Assembly (NCBI GenBank): GCA_947374315.1
Contig: CANCBK010000050.1
Coordinates: 1-12,473 of the forward strand
Direction of reading: 5' to 3'
DNA: 12,473 nucleotides
From: Burkholderiaceae bacterium
GTDB lineage: Bacteria; Pseudomonadota; Gammaproteobacteria; Burkholderiales; Burkholderiaceae
Shown here: positions 1-6,148 of the stretch, piece by piece
How the letters are laid out: the number at the start of each line of letters is the position of its first letter
How positions within the stretch are numbered: position 1 is the first letter of the stretch
The notes under the pieces: model-generated
Told to the model about the DNA's origin: nothing
Databases searched by the model: none
The model's input: the letters and a program-made list of their open reading frames with translations, nothing else
Made by a program: the position numbers and the translations under genes

Positions 1-27
1 AATTGAAAAATTAAAGAGGAAATCATC

Positions 28-300
28 ATGGCGTTTGGAAAGAAACCCGATTTCAAAAAGAAACCAGCTCAGAACCCATTGTTCAAGCGTAAGCGTTATT
101 GCCGTTTCACTGTTGCTGGCGTAGAACAGATTGATTACAAAGATGTAGACACATTGAAGGACTTCATTGGCGAAAACGCCAAGATCACTCCTGCTCGTTT
201 GACAGGCACAAAAGCTAAATATCAGCGTCAGTTAGACACTGCTATTAAGCGTGCTCGTTTCTTGGCTTTATTGCCATTCTCAGATCAACATAAGAAATAA
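28..300 (+). CDS. rpsR: 30S ribosomal protein bS18
   Basis: This encodes a 90-residue, strongly basic protein recognisable as bS18, a primary component of the small ribosomal subunit platform that works next to bS6. The core from about residue 20 (KRKRYCRF) through the central [13 protein letters not shown] segment to the [20 protein letters not shown] stretch is the family signature. The lysine-rich extension of about 15 residues at the N-terminus is longer than in E. coli (75 aa). The ATG is preceded by a good Shine-Dalgarno (AAAGAGG, 13-19). The next gene, rplI, begins 13 bases after the stop. In related bacteria rpsF and priB lie just upstream, and this is probably the tail of that ribosomal operon, though the 27 upstream bases are too short to confirm it. 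Confidence 0.97.
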   Translation: MAFGKKPDFKKKPAQNPLFKRKRYCRFTVAGVEQIDYKDVDTLKDFIGENAKITPARLTGTKAKYQRQLDTAIKRARFLALLPFSDQHKK

Positions 301-313
301 TTGGGAGCCCTCA

Positions 314-766
314 ATGCAAATCATTCTTTTAGAAAAAGTAACAAACCTGGGCAACCTTGGCGATGTAGTTCGCGTTAAAGACGGTTACGCTCGCAATTTC
401 CTAATCCCACAACGTAAAGCTCGTCGCGCAACTGAAGCAGCGATTGCTGACTTTGCAGTGCGTCGTGCTGAGTTAGAAAAATTGGCTGCTGAGAAATTGG
501 CTGCTGCTGAAGCAGTTGGCATAAAGCTCAAAGACTTGGTTCTCGAAATCGGTCAAAAAGCAGGTGTTGACGGTCGCTTGTTTGGTTCTGTAACCAACCA
601 CGATGTCGCTGATGCTTTAAAAGCCAAGGGCTTTGTGATTGAAAAATCTTCTGTACGTATGCCTACTGGCCCATTAAAAATGGTTGGTGATCACCCTGTA
701 GCGGTTGCTGTTCATACCGATGTAGTGGTGGATATCACTATCCGTGTGGTTGGTGAGCAAGCGTAA
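314..766 (+). CDS. rplI: 50S ribosomal protein bL9
   Basis: This encodes a 150-residue bL9, which binds 23S rRNA at the base of the L1 stalk. The N-terminal domain (about 1-40) shows the family pattern MQIILLEKV, then [18 protein letters not shown]. An alanine/lysine/glutamate-rich connecting helix follows (about 41-75), and the C-terminal domain covers about 77-150 (DGRLFGSVT at 86-94). The length matches E. coli (149). I place the start at ATG 314, not at a possible GTG at 251 inside rpsR, because the conserved MQIILL begins there and TGGGAG at 302-307 is a suitable ribosome binding site. The connecting helix contains a five-residue tandem repeat (EKLAA twice, residues 55-64). Confidence 0.97.
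   Translation: MQIILLEKVTNLGNLGDVVRVKDGYARNFLIPQRKARRATEAAIADFAVRRAELEKLAAEKLAAAEAVGIKLKDLVLEIGQKAGVDGRLFGSVTNHDVADALKAKGFVIEKSSVRMPTGPLKMVGDHPVAVAVHTDVVVDITIRVVGEQA
476..505 (+). repeat. 15-bp tandem duplication inside rplI
   Basis: GAAAAATTGGCTGCT (476-490) is followed directly by GAGAAATTGGCTGCT (491-505), differing at one base. It encodes EKLAA twice in the solvent-exposed linker helix of bL9. The unit is a multiple of three, so the frame is kept. Confidence 0.8.
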
Positions 767-789
767 TTTTAGATCTGTAAGCTAGCCTC

Positions 790-2229
790 ATGGCTGAATC
801 CCGTTCACGTTCCCTTATGCCAAGTTCCGGCATGATGGGTTCTGGGGACGCAGTCGTGCAGGCCTTAAAAGTACCTCCGCATTCTGTAGAAGCCGAGCAA
901 TCTTTGCTCGGCGGTCTACTGATCGATAACGCAGCCTGGGATCGCCTAGGTGGTGTGTTAACTGATAAAGATTTCTACCGTCCTGAACATGCTCTGATCT
1001 ACAAGGTCATTCAGCGTTTAGTTGGCGACAATCATCCCGCTGACGTCATTACCGTTCATGAGGCTGTCAAGTCTGAGCAGGGTGGTGATTTGGTTGGTAT
1101 TGACTACCTGAATTCATTGGCACAAAGTACTCCCAGTGCAGCGAACATTAAAGGTTACGCCGATATCGTTCGTGACCGCAGTATTCTGCGTCGCTTAATT
1201 GAGGTATCTGACAATATCGTGAACTCCGCATTTGTTCCAGAGGGCCGTTCAGTGAGAACGCTTCTGGATGAGGCAGAGTCGCGAATTTTGCAAATTGGTG
1301 AAGAGGGTAGTCGCAAAGCCGATTACCTCGAAATTGAACCATTGCTGAGAACTGTTGTTGCCCGTATTGATGAGCTCTACAACCGTCAAGGGGGTAGCGA
1401 TATCACCGGCATTGCAACCGGCTTCATTGACTTGGATAAACAAACTAGCGGATTGCAAAAAGGCGACTTAGTTATTGTTGCTGGAAGACCTTCGATGGGA
1501 AAAACCGCGTTTGCCTTAAACATTGCGGAGAACGTTGCATTGGCCGAAGGATTGCCTGTTGTTGTTTTCTCCATGGAGATGTCGGGCGAGCAATTGGCTG
1601 CGCGTCTGCTGGGTTCAGTAGGGCGTGTTGACCAGGGTCGCATGCGCACTGGAAAGCTGCAAGATGATGAGTGGCCGCGCGTGACGGATGCGATTGCCCG
1701 CTTAAGCAATACCCAGATTTTGATTGATGAGACTGGCGCTCTATCGAGTTTAGAGTTGCGTGCACGTGCACGTCGAATTGCTCGTAATTTCGGCGGCACG
1801 CTTGGCCTTGTTGTAATTGACTACTTGCAGTTAATGAGTGGCTCCGGCTCTGAAAACCGGGCGACTGAGATTTCTGAGATCTCGCGCTCCCTCAAATCGC
1901 TCGCGAAAGAATTGCAGTGCCCAGTAGTGGCCTTGTCACAGTTAAATCGCGGTCTTGAGCAGCGCCCTAATAAACGTCCAATCATGTCTGACTTGCGAGA
2001 GTCTGGCGCAATCGAGCAAGATGCTGACTTAATTATGTTCATCTATCGGGATGAGGTTTACCACCCGGACACCACGCAAGATAAGGGCATGGCTGAGATC
2101 ATCATTGGTAAGCAGCGTAATGGACCAATTGGTACTGTACGCTTAAGTTGGCAAGGCCCTTATACCAAGTTTGACAATTTGGCGATGGGGTCGGCAGGGT
2201 ACTCATCCGGTGGGTACGAGCCCTTTTAA
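790..2229 (+). CDS. dnaB: Replicative DNA helicase DnaB
   Basis: This encodes a 479-residue hexameric helicase that unwinds DNA at the replication fork and recruits primase. The N-terminal domain (about 28-130) opens with PPHSVEAEQSLLGGLL. The RecA-like domain has Walker A GRPSMGKT (232-239), the catalytic-Glu motif FSMEM (E263), Walker B VVIDYLQLM (341-349), the ALSQLNRGLE motif (381-390) and the arginine-finger region GKQRNGPIG (440-448, R442). The protein is full length and intact, with no sign of an intein. It begins 23 bases after rplI, the usual linkage in betaproteobacteria. No good Shine-Dalgarno precedes ATG 790, and later in-frame ATGs at 817 and 832 lie before the conserved part, so the exact start is uncertain by up to about 15 residues. 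Confidence 0.97.
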   Translation: MAESRSRSLMPSSGMMGSGDAVVQALKVPPHSVEAEQSLLGGLLIDNAAWDRLGGVLTDKDFYRPEHALIYKVIQRLVGDNHPADVITVHEAVKSEQGGDLVGIDYLNSLAQSTPSAANIKGYADIVRDRSILRRLIEVSDNIVNSAFVPEGRSVRTLLDEAESRILQIGEEGSRKADYLEIEPLLRTVVARIDELYNRQGGSDITGIATGFIDLDKQTSGLQKGDLVIVAGRPSMGKTAFALNIAENVALAEGLPVVVFSMEMSGEQLAARLLGSVGRVDQGRMRTGKLQDDEWPRVTDAIARLSNTQILIDETGALSSLELRARARRIARNFGGTLGLVVIDYLQLMSGSGSENRATEISEISRSLKSLAKELQCPVVALSQLNRGLEQRPNKRPIMSDLRESGAIEQDADLIMFIYRDEVYHPDTTQDKGMAEIIIGKQRNGPIGTVRLSWQGPYTKFDNLAMGSAGYSSGGYEPF

Positions 2230-2270
2230 TACCCAGGCGGAATGATTCTGCTGATACAAGAAGTAAAGAT

Positions 2271-2801
2271 TTAAGGCGTCAGTCTTCTGGCCTCAGTAAA
2301 TCTCGCTGCCCAGTATGGTGTTGTAATGTACTCCAACCGGACAGTTCCGCCGGCGCTAGGTGCATGCACAAATCTGCCTTGCCCAACATAAATTCCTGCA
2401 TGCGAATACTTTTCACCAGTGGTGTTGAAGAAGACAAGATCCCCTGGGGCCGGCGCTTGATCTTCAACGCTTTGACCTTTGCCACTCATTTCTTGAATGG
2501 TGCGAGGTAGTTTGATATTAGCGGATTTGACGTAAACATAGGCAATCAATCCACTGCAGTCAAATCCACCTTTAGGGTTATTGCCGCCATAACGATAAGG
2601 CACGCCTACTAATCCTACTGCCGCAATTGAAATATCTTCTGTGCCTACGCTGGTGTCTTGCCTAAATTGCGCCACTTTGGCCGCGTTCGAGCGAGCGCTA
2701 AAAATACTGCAACCAGACAGGGTAAGTAGGGCGCAAAGAAAAACGCCGCACCCAATGAGTGTGCGGCATGAAAGGGTTGGCTTAGAGTGCGTCAGCAGCA
2801 T
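2271..2801 (-). CDS. NlpC/P60 family lipoprotein (MepS/Spr-like peptidoglycan endopeptidase)
   Basis: This encodes a small secreted cell-wall hydrolase, about 176 residues from ATG 2801. A hydrophobic signal segment ends in the lipobox LSGC, so Cys31 should be lipidated and the protein anchored to the outer membrane. The NlpC/P60 domain has the complete Cys-His-His set: Cys82 in FDCSG, His134 in YSHAG and His146 in FVHAP. Relatives cleave the D-Glu-meso-DAP bond in stem peptides; the exact substrate here is inferred. The start is debatable. ATG 2801 overlaps the end of phoH by 20 bases without a near Shine-Dalgarno, while an in-frame TTG at 2810 has GGAGAG about 10 bases upstream and adds three residues. 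Overlap with phoH suggests co-transcription. The 41-base convergent gap to dnaB holds no clear terminator. Confidence 0.9.
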   Translation of the reverse strand: MLLTHSKPTLSCRTLIGCGVFLCALLTLSGCSIFSARSNAAKVAQFRQDTSVGTEDISIAAVGLVGVPYRYGGNNPKGGFDCSGLIAYVYVKSANIKLPRTIQEMSGKGQSVEDQAPAPGDLVFFNTTGEKYSHAGIYVGQGRFVHAPSAGGTVRLEYITTPYWAARFTEARRLTP

Positions 2802-4455
2802 GATCCGCAAGACGTGAGCGCTCTCCGCGAGCCAGTGTTACGTGTCCACCGTGACGCCAGCCTTTGAAGCGATCCACCACATAAGTAAGGCCTGAAGAGC
2901 CTTCAGTTAAGTAGGGCGTATCGATCTGAGCAATATTGCCTAAGCAAATAATCTTGGTTCCTGGGCCTGCGCGAGTCACCAAAGTCTTCATTTGTTTTGG
3001 AGTTAAGTTTTGCGCTTCATCAATGATCACAAACTTGCTAACAAAGGTTCTGCCACGCATGAAGTTCATGCTCTTGACCTTAATGCGTGAGCGAATAAGC
3101 TCTTGAGTAGCGGCACGACCCCATTCACCGGCATTGTCTTCGTTGCGATGTAGCACTTCTAGGTTGTCATCAAAGGCGCCCATCCAAGGCTGCATTTTTT
3201 CTTCTTCAGTGCCCGGTAAAAAGCCAATATCCTCGCCAACAGGTACGGTGGCACGAGTAATGATGATTTCGTTGTAGCGCTTGCTATCTAAGACTTGTTC
3301 TAGGCCCGCAGCCAGGGCTAGCAGGGTTTTACCGGTGCCAGCTTGACCTAGCAATGTGATGAAATCCACATCGGGGTTCATGAGTAAATTCATGGCGAAG
3401 TTTTGTTCACGATTGCGCGCAGTCACACTCCATACATTATTTTTCTGATGAGAAAAGTCTCTCAAAGTTTGTAAAAGGGCGGTCTTGCCATTGATCTCTT
3501 TTACTTGGGCATAGAAGGGTGTCGAGCCATCCGGATTTTCTTGATAGACAAACTCATTGACGAGCATGCTAGGGACTGAGGGTCCAGTCACTCGATAAAA
3601 CATGGTGCCGGACTTCCCTTCTGCCCAGCTTTCCATGCCCTTGCCATGTTTTGGCCAGAAGTCTGCCGGTAAAGCCATTACGCCAGAGTACATTAAGTCA
3701 CGATCTTCTAGCACTTGATCGTTGAAGTAATCTTCAGCAGGTAAACCCAAGGCGCGCGCCTTGATCCGCATATTGATATCTTTTGATACCAGCACCACTT
3801 CTTGGCCCTTGCGCGTCTTCTGGAGTTCGCTGACAACGGCCAATATGAGGTTATCACCCTTACCTTCAGGCAGACCTTCGGGCAATGCTTGGGTAGTGAG
3901 CTTGGTCTGGAAAAAGAGTCGACCAGACACATCTTGATTGCCTAATTTATTGAGTGGAATGCCTTCATCCAATGTGCCGCTGGTCCCAGCAACCAATTGA
4001 TCTAAGGAGCGACTGACGGTGCGGGCATTGCGCGCAACCTCAGTCATCCCTTTCTTGTGATTATCTAGCTCCTCAAGAGTGGTCATTGGAAGGAAGAGAT
4101 CGTGCTCAGAAAAACGAAACAGGGAGCTCGGATCATGCATGAGTACATTGGTATCCAAAACAAATAGACTTGGGGGGCCAGTGCGAATCATCCGTTTTGG
4201 TTTTTCTGGAACGCTTGCCGCTTTGTTCTCGCTGCGTTCACTGCGCGTTGCCACTGGTCGATGATCCCCTTTGATTTTCTCAAGCGCTATTTCAGCGGCG
4301 GAGAGATCTTCCTCGACATCAGTAGCCCAATTCGGCGCATGACTTTCCATCACAACAGCCTTTGCTGGGGTAGGGCGCTTCTTTAAATTAGGAGTGTCCT
4401 TACTGCTAATTTTCACTTGGCCAGCAATTTGAGTTGGGATTGGGGGCAACGGCAT
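2782..4455 (-). CDS. PIN domain-PhoH family ATPase (PhoH2/YlaK type)
   Basis: This encodes a 557-residue two-domain protein. Residues 1-95 are polar, proline- and lysine-rich and probably disordered. A PIN nuclease domain follows (about 96-235) with acidic residues D101 (LDTNVL), E129 (LEELD), D201 (GDN) and D226 (SKDINMR). The C-terminal PhoH ATPase domain (about 345-557) has Walker A GQAGTGKT (370-377) and Walker B VIIDEAQN (476-483). Characterised PIN-PhoH proteins combine RNA unwinding with ribonuclease activity; the physiological target here is unknown. I chose ATG 4455 over a TTG at 4485 because AGGAG lies 8-10 bases upstream. An intrinsic terminator sits just upstream, so expression may depend on readthrough or a local promoter. 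The gene overlaps the NlpC/P60 lipoprotein gene. Confidence 0.95.
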   Translation of the reverse strand: MPLPPIPTQIAGQVKISSKDTPNLKKRPTPAKAVVMESHAPNWATDVEEDLSAAEIALEKIKGDHRPVATRSERSENKAASVPEKPKRMIRTGPPSLFVLDTNVLMHDPSSLFRFSEHDLFLPMTTLEELDNHKKGMTEVARNARTVSRSLDQLVAGTSGTLDEGIPLNKLGNQDVSGRLFFQTKLTTQALPEGLPEGKGDNLILAVVSELQKTRKGQEVVLVSKDINMRIKARALGLPAEDYFNDQVLEDRDLMYSGVMALPADFWPKHGKGMESWAEGKSGTMFYRVTGPSVPSMLVNEFVYQENPDGSTPFYAQVKEINGKTALLQTLRDFSHQKNNVWSVTARNREQNFAMNLLMNPDVDFITLLGQAGTGKTLLALAAGLEQVLDSKRYNEIIITRATVPVGEDIGFLPGTEEEKMQPWMGAFDDNLEVLHRNEDNAGEWGRAATQELIRSRIKVKSMNFMRGRTFVSKFVIIDEAQNLTPKQMKTLVTRAGPGTKIICLGNIAQIDTPYLTEGSSGLTYVVDRFKGWRHGGHVTLARGERSRLADHAADAL

Positions 4456-4465
4456 ACAGACTCTC

Positions 4466-4627
4466 CTAAAAGAAAAAACCGTCAAGCGGATTGCTTTGAC
4501 GGCTTATGGCAACAACAGGTAAAAGGCGATCTATAAAACGGCGGAGGTTGTTTATCGAGCCTGTTTTGAAGTCATCAGGCCGATGTGTCAAACGGATTGT
4601 GAGGCCTTCCCGTCGTTTACGAAGCAT
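4466..4627 (-). CDS. Possible 53-codon leader ORF upstream of phoH
   Basis: An open frame from ATG 4627 to TAG 4466-4468 could encode a 53-residue basic peptide that begins MLRKRREGLT and ends in FFF. I do not recognise the peptide. It runs straight through the terminator hairpin at 4473-4502, and its stop codon touches the AGGAG that serves phoH. If translated, ribosomes would disrupt the hairpin and finish next to the phoH start, a geometry that would suit translation-coupled antitermination. Against it: the nearest purine-rich stretch (GGGG) is 13 bases before the ATG, several codons are AT-rich or uncommon in the neighbouring genes (three ATA), and short open frames occur by chance. The frame stays open for 15 further codons upstream, to a TAA. 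Confidence 0.25.
   Translation of the reverse strand: MLRKRREGLTIRLTHRPDDFKTGSINNLRRFIDRLLPVVAISRQSNPLDGFFF
4473..4502 (-). terminator. Intrinsic terminator between bcp and phoH
   Basis: On the minus strand a stem CCGTCAAAGC / GCTTGACGG (one bulged A, loop AATCC) is followed directly by six T. This is a standard rho-independent terminator. On the plus strand the hairpin is not followed by T, so it acts in one direction. It probably ends transcripts coming from the arn genes and bcp. The T-run ends only about 18 bases before the phoH start codon, leaving almost no room for a phoH promoter between them, so it may also work as an attenuator of phoH. Confidence 0.85.
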
Positions 4628-4665
4628 ATAAATAACTTTACCCCAAATTCTGAGCTTTGCAAGCG
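4503..4665 (-). promoter_or_regulatory. Non-coding or leader region of phoH
   Basis: This stretch precedes the terminator on the minus strand. It contains a small stem-loop (GCCTG/CAGGC, plus coordinates 4559-4580). It also contains a 14-base near-copy (4587-4600, 12 of 14 matching) of the terminator's 3' arm and part of its loop (4481-4494). A weak promoter can be read on the minus strand with -35 TCGATA (4553-4558), a 17-base spacer and -10 TATAGA (4530-4535), 4 of 6 matches each. No riboswitch or known structured RNA could be recognised by eye. Confidence 0.3.
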
Positions 4666-4668
4666 CCT

Positions 4669-4697
4669 CCGATTAAATTAATTTAAAAATTAATCGG
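4669..4697. repeat. AT-rich inverted repeat over the bcp stop codon
   Basis: CCGATTAA (4669-4676) and TTAATCGG (4690-4697) form a perfect 8-bp inverted repeat around a 13-base AT-only loop. An alternative inner 8-bp palindrome (4677-4684 with 4687-4694) competes with it. It covers the TAA of bcp. No T-run follows on the minus strand, so it is not a classical terminator; it may protect the 3' end of the mRNA or be incidental. Confidence 0.55.
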
Positions 4698-5157
4698 TCG
4701 CTTGGGCTGCTTGTAATACCTCTGTCACATGACCGGGGACCTTTAGGCCGCGCCACTCTTTAACTAGATTACCTGCAGAGTTAAAGAGGAAGGTGCTCCG
4801 CTCGACGCCGCGAACCTGCTTGCCGTACATATTTTTCAGCTTCATTACGCCAAATAATTGGCAGAGAGTTTCTTCGGTGTCGGCAACCAGCTCAAATGGC
4901 AGTTCGAGTTTGCTGCGGAAGTTATCGTGAGACTTCAGGCTATCCCTGGATACGCCAACGATCAAAGTATTCGCTTTGGTGAAGGCGTCAATATTGTCCC
5001 TAAATTCACCTGACTCAGCAGTACATCCAGGAGTCATATCTTTTGGGTAAAAGTAAATAACCAGTTTTTTGCCCTTGGCTGAATCTGGAGTAAAGGTTAA
5101 TCCTGATGTCGCCGCAATCGCACACTCAGGCATTGGTTTGCCAATTTCTACTGTCAT
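4690..5157 (-). CDS. bcp: Thiol peroxidase of the BCP/PrxQ family
   Basis: This encodes a 155-residue cytoplasmic peroxiredoxin that reduces hydrogen peroxide and organic hydroperoxides. The fold signature is YFYPKDMTPGCTAES, with peroxidatic Cys45 in the TPGCT motif and a conserved Arg in the ERSTF segment (R120). The length equals E. coli Bcp. At position 50, where E. coli and many PrxQ proteins have the resolving Cys, this protein has Gly. The remaining cysteines are C12 and C99, so it may act as a 1-Cys enzyme or use another thiol. ATG 5157 has GAGGG at a good distance. It lies 61 bases after arnD in the same direction and could be read from the arn transcript or from its own promoter. 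Confidence 0.95.
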   Translation of the reverse strand: MTVEIGKPMPECAIAATSGLTFTPDSAKGKKLVIYFYPKDMTPGCTAESGEFRDNIDAFTKANTLIVGVSRDSLKSHDNFRSKLELPFELVADTEETLCQLFGVMKLKNMYGKQVRGVERSTFLFNSAGNLVKEWRGLKVPGHVTEVLQAAQATD

Positions 5158-5195
5158 GACGGTCCCTCTTATTTGGTTTTATATTACTTATTCTT

Positions 5196-5216
5196 AGCGC
5201 TAGTTACTCTAGCGCT
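5196..5216. repeat. Perfect 8-bp inverted repeat between arnD and bcp
   Basis: AGCGCTAG (5196-5203) and CTAGCGCT (5209-5216) flank a 5-base loop, TTACT. The sequence after it on the minus strand is A-rich (AAGAATAAG) with no T-run, and the plus strand has no T-run either, so it is not an intrinsic terminator. It starts 3 bases after the arnD stop codon. It could be a processing or stabilising hairpin that separates arn expression from bcp, or a protein-binding dyad ahead of bcp. Confidence 0.6.
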
Positions 5217-5218
5217 GC

Positions 5219-6136
5219 TTACACTGCTTGCAAAATCAATTCGCCGCTACGGTTGGGGATTTCACCCCAGGTTACTGGCTGTACGGCTATTTTATCGAGT
5301 TGCTTGGTAGCTTCCCAAGATTGATGTAACTGACCCATGGTAACGAGCTCGTGGCCCTGGTTTAACCAGCCCGCTAGCAATTGCTCGAACGCGGGGAGGA
5401 ACTTTTGGCCCTCCAGCTCCGCATGCAGAGTAAATACCTGATCGTTGGGATTGCTTTGAGTGATTTCAAGGAGCTTCTTTACTGCGGTAAATTCATCAGC
5501 ATCATTGATGCCAATCAATTCATCGAGCGTCGGCAAGGTTGTGGGGTATTGCACATGCTTTGCTTTGCCGGAGGGTAATGCAAAGCGGTAAGGCATGAGA
5601 TTGGGTTCAGCTCTGCCGTCGGAAGAATATTGAATACCCCATTGATCGAGTTGCTCAAAAGCTGCTTCGTTCATTTGCCAGCCGGCGGCACCGTAGGTGA
5701 CTGGCGTGTGACCAAAGATTTCAACAAAGCGATCCCAACTTTTTTTCATCTGCGCTTTAGTCCACTGGGGATCGCGATTGCGCACGGCATCTTGCCAGGC
5801 TACATGGTCCCAGGTATGAATGCCAGCTTCATGGCCGGCTAAATCAATCGCTCGCATTTCTGCTGCAGCTTTTTTGCCAATATCCGGCCCAGGTAAGAGG
5901 ATGCCGTAGAGCAGGGTCTTGATGCCGTAATGTTCGACTACAGAGGTCCGGCTAACCTTCTTTAGAAAGCCAGGGCGGAACACGCGCTTGAGCGCCCAGC
6001 CAGTATGGTCAGGCCCCAGGCTAAATAGGAAGGTCGCCTTAAGGCCAAACCGTTCAAGCGCGCGCGCTAAATTAGGAACGCCTTCTTTGGTGCCGCGTAA
6101 GGTATCAACATCTACCTTGAGTGCAATTTTTGCCAT
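5219..6136 (-). CDS. arnD: 4-deoxy-4-formamido-L-arabinose-phosphoundecaprenol deformylase ArnD
   Basis: This encodes a 305-residue enzyme of the NodB-type polysaccharide deacetylase family that removes the formyl group from undecaprenyl-phospho-Ara4-formyl-N before Ara4N is exported. The start MAKIALKVDVDT closely follows the E. coli ArnD start. Metal and catalytic motifs are visible: D9/D11 in VDVDT, H107 and H111 in IHTWDH, the AAGW motif (150-153), SSDGR (171-175) and H238 in TLHAE. The C-terminal segment resembles the end of E. coli ArnD (296 aa), so the protein is full length. A Shine-Dalgarno-like AGAGG lies only 3 bases before the ATG, which is short, but protein similarity fixes the start. 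It begins 12 bases after the arnA dehydrogenase gene. Confidence 0.93.
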   Translation of the reverse strand: MAKIALKVDVDTLRGTKEGVPNLARALERFGLKATFLFSLGPDHTGWALKRVFRPGFLKKVSRTSVVEHYGIKTLLYGILLPGPDIGKKAAAEMRAIDLAGHEAGIHTWDHVAWQDAVRNRDPQWTKAQMKKSWDRFVEIFGHTPVTYGAAGWQMNEAAFEQLDQWGIQYSSDGRAEPNLMPYRFALPSGKAKHVQYPTTLPTLDELIGINDADEFTAVKKLLEITQSNPNDQVFTLHAELEGQKFLPAFEQLLAGWLNQGHELVTMGQLHQSWEATKQLDKIAVQPVTWGEIPNRSGELILQAV

Positions 6137-6148
6137 GAACCTCTGAGC

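Noticed and set aside
1386..1799. 137-codon open frame opposite dnaB
   Set aside because: It lies antisense to the RecA-like domain of an intact dnaB, shows no recognisable motif, and is expected from codon bias in the real gene.
2230..2270. Weak stem GCGGA/TCTGC (2237-2251) in the convergent dnaB/NlpC gap as a terminator
   Set aside because: The stem is 5 bp with a G-T pair and neither strand has a T-run after it.
2782..4485. Upstream TTG start for the PIN-PhoH protein at 4485
   Set aside because: It falls inside the terminator stem and lacks a ribosome binding site, whereas ATG 4455 has AGGAG at proper spacing.
4569..4591. TTGACA on the minus strand (4586-4591) as the phoH -35 element
   Set aside because: At 16-18 base spacing the -10 positions read TCAAAA, CAAAAC or AAAACA, none close to TATAAT.
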